A stretch of DNA of 64,000 bases, from NCBI GenBank assembly GCA_029207755.1, contig JARCOQ010000007.1, positions 40,195,656 through 40,259,655 of the forward strand, written 5' to 3'. The position numbers and the translations under genes were made by a program. The stretch is from Chamaea fasciata. Taxonomy: Eukaryota > Chordata > Aves > Passeriformes > Sylviidae. Shown here in pieces: positions 40,366 through 52,866 of the stretch; within the stretch, counting starts at the first letter, position 1, and each line of letters begins with the position of its first letter. The notes beneath the pieces were generated by a model. The model made no database searches and had not been told where the DNA came from. It worked only from the letters and a program-made list of their open reading frames with translations.

Positions 40366-43300
40366 GTGAGGAATCCCAAGAATTGCTTCAAGTATGGACA
40401 AAGAAAGAAGGAGCAGCAGTGACTTCACACCATCACACCCATATCAGCCGAAAAAGAGAGAAGAGGAGGCCTTGGTGAGAGAACAACCCAGTGAAAAGAG
40501 TGTCTAAACAGCTGTGAAAGCAGATTGTAGTGATACATCTGCAAGCTGAGGTGAAGGAACGCTTCTGAGAGCTTCTGCTGCTGAGTCTTTGTCACTTCCT
40601 CCCATTTCTTCCTGATCACTAACTGTGAGATCTTTCCTACAGCTGTTCTACCTAAAGTCCAGGCTTGAGCATAAAGTCTCACTTGCTCAGCCATTTAAAT
40701 GTGTTCTAGTCTGGTAATAGCCAAGATTCCATGCTTTCGTCACATGGCAACTATCAGCGGAGAAATTAGAACGTGTGACTGAAGATGTCTGTGTTGGTTG
40801 CCATCTTGAATTTTGGCACAGAGCCATGGAAATTAACAGTTTAAATAAAGTAATTTCATTTGTTGGTTTTGGTTATAATTTCAGTTATTAATTCACACGC
40901 CCAGATATTTGCTGTTGTTACACTGGACAGGATTTTAAATCTGTCTTTGTTTCACTGTGGGTTACTTGTATTCTGTGTGGCTTGTTTTGTATTTTGATTT
41001 GTTTGTTTAGACTTCGTAAACTTTTTAAATTGGCTGATGTTTTCAGACCCCGGCTTGAACCCTAAGGCCCAGGTGGCTCTTATCAGTTGCACTACTGTCT
41101 TGGTGAAGCACTCCAGTTAAAATTTGCCTAGTGTTATGAAAATTAGTTTGCTTGTGTTAGAAAATAATGTCAGCAGCTGGAAATTGTATTGGAGGGAAGA
41201 TCCATCCCTCCTTAAAATGAACAGGAAGCAGCCTGAGCTATGGCTCTTTGTTGGTGCCAAGTAAAAGGAAAACTCAATATTTTGCCACTTCTGCCTTGTC
41301 CAACAGCAAGGGGTGTGATTGATAGTTCTTAAAGGTAAAAAAATCTTCTATTGCTTGTATCAGAGACTTCAGAGATTGGATTCAACATCCTGTTTGATCT
41401 ATTTTTTTACTCTACTTTCCCCTGTCTTTTCTAGTTTGTATAGTCAGTGTTAAGAGATCATTCAGATGTGTTAACAAGTAGATAGTGATCAACCCAAAGG
41501 ACTGACAGAAGAAGGTGTGTCAGAGGGGGAAGGTGTTTTCTCTTGAAATGATTATGTTCTTGTTCACCCTTGTATTCCACATATTTTCTGTCAGTCAAGA
41601 CCAGATAAATTGTGAGAAGGTTAAATAATTATGCTCATACCTTATTAGTTTCACCACCACTGACTTCAGGCATGAATTCATAGGACAGAACATGCATTTT
41701 TCTATTTCTGGTACACTCATACATGTGACGCATTGAATACTTCACTTGTCCAAAATGCAGCTCTCTGATACAGCTGTTCCCTTCATTAGCTTATCTTTCG
41801 TTTCCATTAGAGAGTCATGATCACATTCACTGTCTTCACATTTTTGTTGGCTCATGATTAGTGCAAGTTTAGTTTCAGAAGTTGTTACTTCAGACTTTTG
41901 CACATTCTCAGCAGCTGTGGGCTTCAAGATACACCTTCTCTAGGTCTGTCTTCTCACAGCCTCCTCTGCTATGTGTGGTATTGGCTATCACCTCCAGCTT
42001 GGTCAGAGGGGCTATTTCCATCTAAGATTTAGGTTCAGTAAATAACAATTCCATTCCTTTCTTCCAAAGGATCTGAGTTATCCTTATTCCACTGGGTTTT
42101 ATGTACAGGATTGAGTAGCTGTAGGATATACATCCTTGTGGACCTCTTATCTCTGCTTTTGTTCTCTAGTTTGTTTGTTCAGGTTATCACAGCCACTGCT
42201 GAAAACTGTAGAGAGGTTCGCAGAATAAAGATTTAGTTAGCTCGGGAAAGGTGATTGTCTTATAGGAATCATTGTCAAAAGCAGCATTCTTCTTACATCT
42301 TTGTCAAGAAAATTGCCAATTAGCGTTGGTTTATTATGAACACAGGTGAATTGTTTTGTCAGCTTTGCCAGTCTCACACCCACTCATTTTAGGAGAATGA
42401 TTTGAACTTGGTTATAGACATTTTTCCTGAACTTCTTTGGTTTGCATGTTAGATATAGCCAACCCCCAAATCTGTAACTGTGATGAGTTAGTAGCAGTAT
42501 ACTAAATATCCTGTCTTTAAGATTTTTTAAATATTCAGGAAAATGCACAGTGCAGTCTAAGAACCTTATTTTGAAGGGATGAATTTTGTCAGGAGCGGTG
42601 AAGAATTGCATCCTTTTGCCTGAGAAAATTTTTCTTCTGCTTCTAACAAATTAAAAAAAACAACCCAGGAGTATCATGACTGGTCCTTTACCTGAAGCCA
42701 AACACTTAGATCTTGAATTCCAGTTTATTCTCAGGATATGCTCAGCCAGAGCATCACGTGACATAGCAGTCTTCCTTTGTCTTGAGTATCTGCTGATCCC
42801 ATCTATGAACACAAATGGTGATACGTTGGGAATATGTGCAATAGAGAATTGGGAATAAATTCTGTGGTTCCAGCCTCTTATTTTTCCATCCCCCATATTC
42901 TTCAGCCTGGAGTCTTTGTGCATGGTGGGTCCTGTGTACTGAAGGCAGACATGTATTTTGTCTCTTTGCAGCTCTGCTACTTCCATGTCCCTTTCCATAA
43001 GCCTCTCAGTGTGCTGCATTCAAGAGATTCAGTGGGGAAGCATAGAAGTGTTACCCTCCCACCTTGGGAGAGAAGGCATTTTACAGGAAGGGTTTTCTAC
43101 TACAAGGGAGGGAAGTAGAATAGCAAACCATTTTGGATATGTAATAGTTGTACAAGAGGAGTACAGTTTCATGTGTTTCTCAAGTGTGGTTTATTTTTTC
43201 TCTGTGTTCATTAGTTCCATCAGAAGTGTCCTTCTTCACTGTAAGAAAATTGCTAATAGAAAGCCCCAATAATCATTCAGAATCTCTCTCAGTAGTGACA

Positions 43301-45269
43301 GTGAATAATGTAATCAAAGGATCCCCCTCTTCTGTGATGTTTGTATCACTTCTAAATTACAGAGCTTGTTCTAGTGACAGAGAATCAAGCTTGTTAGTCT
43401 TGAAAGCAGTAATGTGCACATCAGAGTCCTGGAGGCTGAGTTAATGACGAGTTCATACAGCATTTTGTGCTGTGGTTTAGGTGTTGACCTTCAAAACAGC
43501 TTCACAAGGCACATGAGTGCCATCAGTGGGAGATCATGTTGTGACCCTAGACAAATCACTTAGTGTTGGATGACAACAAGATGTACTGAAGTTTCTCTTC
43601 TCAAGACTAGGTGTGTTTTTGGACAATTGTGATTTGTTGGAAATGCTCCTCACTTTGATGCCTGCAAGGTAAACAGATGTATCTCTGATACTGGTTCCAC
43701 ATTGTGGAAGGAAATCTTGGTATCAAGACCTTTGTTTACTAGTAGCAATCTCAGTGCTATGCCTTTTCCTTGTAACAGATACTCTCCATATGCATGGAGT
43801 TGAATGGCTAGCAGTGCTAGACCATTCTTCTTTACTTGAGGAGCTCACTGATGTACAGACAACTTTACAGAACAAACTTGGATTCTCAGCATTGCATTCT
43901 TTAAGCCTGTACCTTGTACTGATACAACACTTCCAGTAATTTTGGATTATTTGCTGGAAACAAAAGTAGTCTGGCTCCTGTTTTATTTTTTTAAGATTTA
44001 CTTGGTAAAACTGCCAAGGACTTTTTTCCTCAGTCAGTCCTATATTTGCTGATAATCCTGGGCTCACTGTTTGAATCTGAATGGGTTATTTTCTGGTGTA
44101 TAAATAGTTTGATTTTTTCGGTTGCAGTAAGTGACTGATTTATCCTCTTCAAATTATTTCCTTTCTGGACACATTATCCTCATGGTTCTGTTATAGGTTT
44201 CTTCCAAAAGAAGCTTCTGAGCTTTACCTAAATCTGGGGCTGGGCTTTTTTTCCTTCTAGAACCTCATGTTTCTGAAGCTGAGACATCATTGTTTACACC
44301 ACACATCAGGAGAACCATATTTAGCTTTACAGAACTGAGACTGCTTATACCAACAGCTTAACATTCATCATTTTCTTTGTGCAGAAAATGGTTAATTGGA
44401 AAAGAGATGAGAAAGGAGGCATGTAAGGGAGAAGTTGAAAAAGGAGTAATTGTTAACAATCATGCCCACTAGAAGTAGGAGCATCAAATGTAACTAACAG
44501 ATACAACTTCCAAGAAAAAAAAAATAAAGAAAGTGGGGGAGATGGCAACTTTTTTCCACAGTATGTACTTAACCTATGGAATTTCTTGTTACAAGTTGTG
44601 AATACAAAAAGCAGTATGTGGTTTGAAAGGACAAGTAGACAAATCCATGAAAAAGTAATCTGCTAGAGCATATTAAATCTTAAAACTGAAAAACAGGAAG
44701 TTTCTCAGACTTTTCAAATTACTATTCTGGGGAAATCTCACAATGGGCTGTTCCAGTTTTTAACTTGTGCATCAGGCATGGGCTGTTGACCTCTGCCCAA
44801 CAAGAGCTGAGCTAGGTGGTCTTGTAGTCTGAATTTGCATGGGTTTTTTATTTTGACAGTTCCAGTACAGACTACCAGAACAGCCAAGACAAAGTTACTT
44901 TCATGACAATGGCATGTTCCACCAGAATTCATCCTGTGGTGTTGAGTTTTCTTAAGAAAAGTGTCTATTGCTGACATATGCCAAGTTGTCACATGTAACT
45001 TGTCTATGCTTTCACCTGGGTGGGCACCAGATATTGCAGATGCTTTCAGAATGATGAAACTTTTAAAAGAACACAAGGGACAGCAATATCCACCTCTAGA
45101 CAAACTGGGATTTTGGAGGAAAGTAGGTTGCTCTATGGAAGTCATCCATAATATGATCCTTGTAAATGGTTAATCACATAAATATGGAAAAAACCCTTTC
45201 ATGTAACTGAAGTTTTTAAGTTATCTTATTCATACACATTTCACTTCTTACCATCTTTGTCTTCCAAAG
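40366..45269 (+). other. TTLL5: Putative TTLL5 intron
   Basis: A 4.9-kb stretch between the two candidate micro-exons. No gene, RNA or clear repeat element was recognised. Confidence 0.5.
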
Positions 45270-45294
45270 AGCTCGAGTGCAGAGCACCTTCAAG
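45270..45294 (+). CDS. TTLL5: Candidate TTLL5 micro-exon (25 nt)
   Basis: A strong acceptor (ATCTTTGTCTTCCAAAG) is followed 25 bases later by a good donor (TTCAAG|GTGAAT). The AG left by the 40329-40365 exon plus A makes AGA, then GCT CGA GTG CAG AGC ACC TTC AAG gives RARVQSTFK and ends at phase 0. That is exactly the phase needed to enter the open frame of the terminal exon at 52756. The combined length of the two micro-exons (62 nt, remainder 2 on division by 3) is what moves the frame from phase 1 to phase 0. It is inferred from signals only and could be a chance match. Confidence 0.42.
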
Positions 45295-47715
45295 GTGAAT
45301 GTGCACAACCACAGCATGTCTTAATGAACCTGGTAACTTGTGCCTTCCCACTTTAGAACACTGCTGTCCTTTTCCAAAGAATGAAGTTTCCCTGCTGACT
45401 TAGAGATGAGTAGTTAGGAAATGCAGACTGATCTCAAAATTGTTGGATTCTGAGTCTTCCTTTGCAGTTGCAATACAGGAGGACAACTCCACTGAACTGA
45501 AGGTGACAAATAACACCAAGTCTGCCCTAAGGAGTCTGCTTTATTACCTTACCAAAAAAGGATTTTATTGGCCCTCATTGAAAAGGAGTTTTCACTGCTG
45601 TTTTGAATTAAAAGGAAAGAATCACTGATCACTGTGGAGACCCTGGTATGAAGCCTTTGCCAGTGGTATTCAGTGATTCATAGTGGTTCCCAAGGGAAAA
45701 GACTACTTAACAAGGCCTCTTCTCTACAAGTCCACGCCTATAGCACAGACAGTGAGCCTGAGAAATCATCTGTTCTTGAAAGGAAGTGGCTTCTTTTTGT
45801 CTGATCTATCAGACAAATCAAGTTTGTCTTAAAAAGACCAAATTTGATGCAGTTGTTAAGGATTTTGGGGCTGTTAAAAATGTATCTTTTTTTAACAAAA
45901 TTTTTATCATTTGTTTGGGGCAGGTGAAAGAGGTGCTGTTATCTCTAAAAGCAATTTTAATACTGTATTTGACATTTTTCCTTCTGCTGTTCTGGGATGT
46001 GCAACAGAAGACAACCTCAGAACATTAGTTCAATTTGGTGCCCCTGCAAGAATATTTTAGAAAATTATATTTCACCATAGTTATAGCAATAGTAAGTGTA
46101 GTCTCCTTCCCCCACACAAAGGGGAGACAAGTTACAGTACTCAGTGTAATTATGTTCCAGAGTCATAAAATATTTTGGGGTTATTGAACTGATCCCTATA
46201 TCTTGAGTATTATCATGTCAAAAGTCAGGAGGGAGTCTTTGAAAAGTTTCTGTATTGACAGGTCAAAAGGCTTGACTGTCATCACTCCCTTATTCTACTA
46301 TAAAACTGTTTTTTTCTGAGTCTAGGGAAGAAAAATGACAAGGGATTTTTCCCACTCTGTTTCCAGATTTACCATAGGATTTATCTCATGGTTTTCATGT
46401 GGTTTTGCCTTATTTTTATGATCTTCTGAAAAAGTTATGCTGTGTCAGATAGATTTAATATAATATATGTAATGCATCTAGGAGGTCTTAATACACCATT
46501 CTTCAAGGTGCAGATAGAGAGCCGTGAATCTGCTGGGAAGTTTTAGGCATCCCATTGGTGCCACTACTTACATTACTAATGCTTCCAGTTACGTGATGCT
46601 TACCCCATTCAATCTGGGGTTTTCTTCCTCCCTGAAAGTGTTTTCTCCACTATTTCTAATTCTAGAAATTCAATGTGGAATACATTTTGTCTGTGATACC
46701 AGCCTGGATTTTTATTTTTTCCTTATGCACAGACCTACAAAACTTATGTCTCCATATGTGTAGTAAAACTTCCTTTTGAAAATTATCTAGGAATAAAGAT
46801 TGGTGGCACTCTCTGCCAAATTGTGGCCCAGGTCTTTTGAATGAAGGCAGGTAAATGACAAAAATGAAGACAATTTAAAATGCGTATTCAGTGCAGTGTA
46901 ACTGCTGCTTCAGTACATTTTCCTGAGATTTTATTGCCATCTCTTTTATTTTGTTTCTCTTTGTAATGTTTCTTCAGATTAGCATGACAGAGCACTTAGC
47001 ATGGTAGTGTCTAAATGAGATCTTCAGATCCTGAAGCATACTTAGAGATTTTTGTAGCAAGTCTCCTTTGAGGGGGCAGACGTCAAATTGTGTCATGCAA
47101 GGCAGCTTGTTGAAAGCTGGATGTCTTTCAGAGACTCTTGTTGTGAGTCAGACTGTCTGCTACTGCTTTCCTCTGCAAGTGGAGTTTCTTACAAGTCCTT
47201 GAAAACAATGGATTTCTCCCAAGCATCTAGTCAACCTACAAGAGGATTTCAGCACTTCAAAAGGCCAAAATTTTGTTTCAAGAAAGGAACAGAATATGGG
47301 TACCATGACATTCCCCAGTCATTACACTACATGCATTGCACAAATCCTGTAAGATTTGCCCCTGGCTGCACAGCAAATCTTTGTTTTGTCTGCTTCCTGA
47401 AGAGGGTAATAACTTCAGGAGAAAAAAAGAAATGCTTCCTGAAAAATGTCAGGAAATCTGGTTTGATATGACCCAGCTGCTTTCTTTCATCAAGTGATGT
47501 ATATGCACTGGCCATGATATATTATTATAATGCCTCATTTCTGAATCTGATGAGTGAATGTCTAAATAGCTAGTGAGAAATGGCTGAGTGATGGCAGACC
47601 AGAAAAAGGAAGCCTGCTTTGGGTTCTGCAGCACACCTAATTACCTGCACGTTAATATTTTCCTATATTGGCCCCATGTGGACAGCAATGAGGTATCTTC
47701 TTCCTTTTCTTCTGT

Positions 47716-48548
47716 CACACCTGAAGGATGGGTTGCCGTCCAGAGGAATCTGGACAAACTCAAGAAGTGGGGCAATGGGAACTTCATGAGGTTTAACAGG
47801 GTGAGCTGCAAGGTGCTGCTCCTGGGTCAGGGCAACCCTGGTATCAACACGAGCTGGGGGATGAACAGATGGAGAGAAGCCCTGCTGAGAAGGACTTGGG
47901 ACTGAGAGGAGAGGTGACCATGAGCCAGCAATGTGAACTCACAGCCCAGAATCCAAACTGTGTCCTGGGCTGCATCCAAAGCAGCATGGGCAGCAGGGCA
48001 AGGAAGGGGATTGCTCAGCTCTGCTCTGGTGAGACCCCACCTGCAGTGCTGTGTACAACTCTGGGATCCCCAGCACAGGAAGAACAGAGACCTGTTGGGG
48101 CAAGTGCAGAGGAGGGACACCAAGATGATCACATGGATAGAACACCTCTCCTGTGAAGACAGAGTGAGAGAATTGGGTTTGTTCAGCCTGGAAAAGAGAT
48201 GGCTTAGGGGTGTATCTAACTGAGGCCTTCTAGTACCTGAAGGGAGCCTACAAGCCAAAAAGAGACTTTTTACAACATCATGTAGTGACCGGACAAGAAG
48301 GAATGGATTCAAATTGAAAGAGTAACTTTACATGAGATATTAGGCAGCAATTCTTTACTGTGAGGTTTATGAGGCACTGGAACAGGCTGCCCAGGGAAAA
48401 TCGTGGATGCTGGAACCCTGAGGATGCTCAAGGCCAGGTTGGATGAAACTCTGAGCAACGTGGTCTAACGGAAGGTGTCCCTGTCTATGATAGGGGGTTG
48501 GAACTACATTATCTTTAAGGTTCCTTCCAACCCAAACTATTCTATGAT
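47716..48548 (+). mobile_element. CR1 LINE, 5'-truncated 3' portion with decayed reverse transcriptase tail
   Basis: About 830 bp of a CR1 non-LTR retrotransposon in the same direction as TTLL5. Several frames together still show the C-terminal part of the CR1 ORF2 protein: PEGWVAVQRNLDKLKKWGNG, then MSQQCELTAQNPNCVLGCIQ, ALVRPHLQCCVQLWDPQHRK and LRELGLFSLEKRWLRG. It then passes into the 3' UTR (GGAACAGGCTGCCCAGGG; GGTTCCTTCCAACCC) and ends with ATTCTATGAT, the CR1 terminal repeat. Frames switch and carry stops, so it cannot make protein. The left edge is approximate, and no target-site duplication was expected or seen. It is an old, inactive insertion and a clear marker of avian or reptilian DNA. 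Confidence 0.95.
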
Positions 48549-48768
48549 CTTTCCTAGTCAACTAAGTGGAATGAGAGGCAGAGAATATCACCCTGCACAA
48601 AGATCACAACTCTCCTCAAAGAGGGAGAAATAAGGCTTTGCCTTCAGAAGGTACCATTTGGTACTAATTGGTTTAAATTAACAGTAGCAGTATAAACCAG
48701 CAGAGGGGACAGAGTTTCTGCCTGGAAGCTATTCACTAAGTTTGCAGGATGTAGGAGACCAATAATGA

Positions 48769-48796
48769 GGGGGATGGAGGGGGAGGGGAGTAGGGG
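48769..48796 (+). repeat. G-rich tract with quadruplex-type pattern
   Basis: Four runs of at least four G (48769-48773, 48779-48783, 48785-48788, 48793-48796) are separated by short loops of 1 to 5 bases in an otherwise purine-rich patch. It lies about 220 bp downstream of the CR1 insertion. A G-quadruplex is a structural inference from the pattern. Confidence 0.7.
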
Positions 48797-51700
48797 AGGA
48801 GTGATTTGCCATAAACCACAGCTGCAAAGAAACCATTATTCATTACCAGATAGAAAGGTCCTTATCCCTAGGTGTATTTTTCATTAAATCATAGGCCGAT
48901 AGTGGAAAGGGCCCAGCTGCTTAGTTGACTGCCTTCAGACCATCTCTGCATCTTTCTAAGAAACCTAGCCCTATATAAGGGTGTTATAAAGCAGCCAAGT
49001 AATTGAGATCTTTAATCTTGGAAATTGGTCTTTCCTGGAAACACACTGTGACATCCGAAGTGCTGTACCATAGTCTTTCTGTAATTATGGGCATAAGTGG
49101 CATCTCAAATGCATTACTGTCATTTAAAGAATGGCAACCATTAATTAACAGTTTTCATTTGCTGTATTTCTTTTTGATAAACCAGAATTCATTTCTAAGA
49201 CAATCTATTTCATAATGAGTAAACTGTCTCATCTCTTCTGTGTTGACTTGTTGCACGGTAAAGGATCTTGCATTGTATCTGAAGCCTCTCTTCAAGAGAG
49301 GACAAGAGACACTGAGCTTCGTTGTTTCCATCTGTCACTTCTGGAACTGCTTAAGAAATTAACCAGGATTTAAATTAATTCCCTCTATGCAAAAGAAAAT
49401 ACTGGTAAAGTAGAGATCTGAAAGTCCAGGTGTTCTTTTACTAAACAGAGTAATTTTATACAGCTTTTGACCAATATTTTCTACTGAGTTTGAATGTAAA
49501 AAATGATAGATGTTATTTTTAAAGAATTAGAAGGCATATTTGCATCCGTGCAGTATATCCAAACTGCTGCTATTATTCTAAATCACAATTAACATAGATT
49601 ATAGGTAGGCAATAAGACCACGAAGTAGTATAGTTTTCCAAGTGTGTAGATACCACACTGTTGACTCCATATGTATTGAAAACTGTATTTTCATGATGGA
49701 CTTTATTGCCTTTCAATCACCCATTAGAGAAGACAAGCCAGTACTACAGAGATGCTCTTTTGTATGCCACTAGAAATGTTGTAGTGGGCAAAAAACCTTT
49801 TCTGCACAGTAGAGCTGGCTCTAGAGCTGCATTCTGGTCACTGTGATACTCAGCCTGCCCTGCATTGGACTTGAGACAAGACTGAAGACATCTGCCTCCT
49901 AAGACATTGCAATGGATCCTCTTCATGGGATGGCTGTAGTGACTGCATTTACAAAGAAACCTGAGCCAGACCTCCTGTATATTTGCTCGGGGGAGGACAC
50001 TCTAGTCACAGATAAGGAAAGCTTCAGAGCAGCACAGAAAGATGAGAAAAGGATCTGTGAACTGAGAAAATGAAAATTTGATAGCTACAACAGAGAGATA
50101 CAAGGCATCCCAGAACCCAGCAGAACAGAGCTATGATGTTGCCAGAGGAATGGACAGGTACGTTTGTCTTTTATTACTTTTGGGCATGGTCCATCTTTCT
50201 GACTGAGTGTATTGATGTCTGTTGGTTATATGGAAAGGTGAAATACCAAGCAGCATATCTCAGTTCACAGAGTGGTGACAGGGATGGGCTTTATGTAAGT
50301 GCAGTGGGATTGCTAGAGACCATCCAATTCAAAGCCCAGGGAACAAAGACTCATTTAGTCTGCAAGGACCATTCTTTGCTGAGGTATAAGTGTATGTTCT
50401 GTACTCACTGAAGCAGTGTTCCTCTCAGAGCTCTACAGTGCACTACAGCCTGAAAAACAAGGTGTTCAAGTTCAGGTCTAGGTCTTTTGCATACTATAAT
50501 ACTTTGCCACAGAGAAACAGGGACTGCAAAGAAGGTTGTTTGATCATCTGTGTAGGATCTGCGTTATGGCACTGCAGAACAGGGTTTTTTCACTCTTTCT
50601 AACCATTGATCTTTGTTAAAGAGACAAACTGTGCTGGGATTGTTTTCATCAGCTTTTGTTTGTTTCTGAAAACAACAAAAGGGAACTGTTGAGAGATGTA
50701 TTCAGTGTTGGCAATGAAGATCCCACTTTTCTTTCCCGTTGTCTTCTTCAATTTGCTGGCTAGTAACAGCACAGTAACTGCCCTCTGCCTTCTCACACAA
50801 GTGTTCTGAAACATTTTGGTACACTTGTGCCCAGGAGTGTATTCAATCTGTTACTAAGCCCCATGTAGCTAGTATAGTTTGTTGCTGAATTATAGCTAAA
50901 GCACCCCTGGAGAAGTTACTTTAGTTTCAAGAAAATGAATTCAGAGCCTGTCTCACAAATCTAATTCTCAAATGTTGCTACAGAAATGGAAGGCTGAACA
51001 GAAAAACAGTAACTGAAATGTGCTGGATTTCAAAAATTACTGTTCCCATGAGTGTATATACTGGTTGGACACCCCAGGACTCTTCACCCCTGATTTTCAA
51101 TTGCCATTTTGTCTCCTTTGCCAAGAGGCAAAAGGCTTGGTCTTTCTGCTGCCCCTTCCTGTCACTGAGGAGCAGCAGTGAACAAGGGCTAGTAAGACAG
51201 TCCCATCTCAAGGGGCTGCCAGGGTTAATCCGTGGGTGGTTCTGATGTGCTCCAAGTGCCACGCAGAACTTTGAGTGTGCAAGTGTTCTAGCTCAACCCT
51301 TTCCAGCTCCCCCTCCTTGCTTCCCTGTTTATTACCAAGGAAGCCCTTCAGTTGGATGGGGAGCAAAGCCAGCCCAGGGCTCGGGAAGAACAATGACCAA
51401 AGAACAGGCTGCAGCTTGTAAACCAAAACCTCCCTTGAGGCTGCTACTAAAAGGAGATCAGAGAGAATTCCTATGCCAATAGGCATGTGAATTTCTCCCC
51501 CACACACACTCTCTTGTAGCTAGTAAATTTCTGGCCTGTCTGTCAGCATGGTGCTGTAGTCATAATGCATTTATTTGCTCCCTCCCTGGGCAGGTGGCAG
51601 GGAAGCCTGGGCATGGAGAGATGCACAGGGCACAACAATACTCTAGTGCTGCAGGACTGATCAGAGCTTTCATCATCACACCTATCACACAGGTCAGGGA

Positions 51701-51908
51701 GCCCCAAAGAGATGAAAAGGATAAAGCACTGGGGAGTGCCTCTATCAGGGCACGTGTGTCCTGGCCAAAGTGGCACACAGGTTGGCAGGCTGCCTCCACT
51801 GACCCACTCTTGCTAACCTCTAACCAGTTGGTAATGGTTCAGGAAGGGCTGCTTATAGTTTATTAAGACATTTGAATTTACACGGTTTGGCAGCCTCACG
51901 TCAGCTGT

Positions 51909-52073
51909 ATGGAAGCAGCCACTATTGTGAAGGGCTTGATGGAAGAGCTGGATTCTGAGCTGACCGTGGAGAGCCCTGGCCTCGAGCGATTAACCAGCCA
52001 GGTGTCATTTTACACTCAGTTGCTGGGGACCAGGCATTGGGAGGAGACAGGGAGAAACCTCTGTGGTCTCTAG
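51909..52073 (+). CDS. Unassigned small ORF, 54 codons
   Basis: An ATG-to-TAG reading frame begins MEAATIVKGLMEELDSELTV and continues with LERLTSQVSFYTQLLG. I do not recognise the product. The first 30 residues look like an acidic amphipathic helix. The surrounding 51890-52440 sequence looks less decayed than neighbouring intron. It could be a TTLL5 exon: an AG at 51892-51893 and a CAG|GTGTCA donor after 52001 bound a 108-nt block, phase 0 at both ends, that would fit between the 25-nt micro-exon and the terminal exon. However, the pyrimidine tract before the acceptor is poor. Otherwise it may be a conserved non-coding element near the TGFB3 3' end, or chance. Confidence 0.25.
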   Translation: MEAATIVKGLMEELDSELTVESPGLERLTSQVSFYTQLLGTRHWEETGRNLCGL

Positions 52074-52707
52074 AACATGACCTTTAAGTAGCTGTGTTTT
52101 GACAAGTCACACACAGCCTCTGAGTCTCATGTGGCATTCAGCACCAGAGATTTTACCTCTAGGAGTATCAATGGCTGCGAAAACACATTTAAAGGATTAC
52201 ATTGATTTCTTGCCTGGGCAGCATCTGTAATCTTTTTTATGAGCACCAAGTCAGTACATGAGAGGAAGGGTGTGTTATTTACCTGGATGTACAGGTCTGT
52301 TCTGGCAGACCATACCTTCAAATGGACATACAACATTTGTCAGCTGTGGCAACTGCATTGCCTTAGATATTTAAACAGTATTGCTGAAAGTGTTCTATGT
52401 TTGAGGGGAGCTTTATATGAATCTATCAAAAGCAGATGCCAGCGGTGATGTACATGTCTGAAGGGCTAGGTTGGAACAGGGCACATTTACACCATGTACA
52501 GTTTGAGGGTAATAAGAAAATTCCATTTGGGGATTTTCTTGCTGACCTAAATTCTATCTGTTCTTTTGAAGAAACATTTTGGAAAGGGTAAAAATTTTAG
52601 ACTGAGTATGCCACAGCAGTAGCAGTTTAAAACCAGCAAATCATCTAACCCTCCAGCAAAAAACTTGCTTGTGAAAAAAATTTGCATTTCCCCCCACCCC
52701 CCAAGTA

Positions 52708-52713
52708 TTTATT
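52708..52713 (-). other. TGFB3: Probable TGFB3 polyadenylation signal AATAAA
   Basis: TTTATT on the plus strand gives AATAAA on the minus strand, 965 bases past the TGFB3 stop. Just downstream on the minus strand is GGGGGGTGGGGGG (plus 52690-52702), a G-rich element of the kind that helps cleavage. It is the nearest AATAAA to the stop that I found. Further AATAAA copies occur near 51855, 51568 and 51325, so longer 3' ends are possible. Confidence 0.5.
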
Positions 52714-52755
52714 TTTACAAAGTTTTTGAGATTACTGTTTTTTAAGTCTTGGCAG

Positions 52756-52866
52756 GTGAGACCAAGTTCAGGTCATCATGCAGAACCGGTGCAGAACACC
52801 CCAAAGCACCTCACAAACCACAACAGACAAGAGGTCCTCAGGGCGGATCAGATCACAAATGAATAG
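52756..52866 (+). CDS. TTLL5: TTLL5 terminal coding exon (probable)
   Basis: After a T-rich tract and TCTTGGCAG, a 36-codon frame reads VRPSSGHHAEPVQNTPKHLT, then NHNRQEVLRADQITNE and TAG. The frame is entered at phase 0, which the two candidate micro-exons supply. Composition (Ser, Pro, His, Asn, Gln) matches the upstream tail exons, and the position just before the converging TGFB3 3' end is where TTLL5 should finish. A second AG at 52770-52771 could serve as an alternative acceptor. Entered there at phase 0, it would open a different frame running 81 codons to 53017. No AATAAA was found on the plus strand close downstream (an ATTAAA lies at 54232), so the 3' UTR end is unknown. Confidence 0.5.
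   Translation: MRPSSGHHAEPVQNTPKHLTNHNRQEVLRADQITNE

Larger units (their letters stand above)
45295..52755 (+). other. TTLL5: Putative last TTLL5 intron
   Basis: A 7.5-kb stretch containing a CR1 element at 47716-48548, a G-rich quadruplex-type motif at 48769-48796 and a protein-like small ORF at 51909-52073 that may be another exon. Nothing else was recognised. Confidence 0.5.

Noticed and set aside
44738..45145. 135-codon open frame on the minus strand
   Set aside because: No recognisable product or gene context. It sits inside a TTLL5 intron without splice or promoter support.
47827..48312. 161-codon open frame on the minus strand
   Set aside because: It is the antisense of the CR1 reverse transcriptase relic and not an independent gene.
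50290..50345. Weak likeness to an antisense CR1 end (CTAGAGACCATCCAATTC)
   Set aside because: Too short and without the octamer terminus or other CR1 segments.
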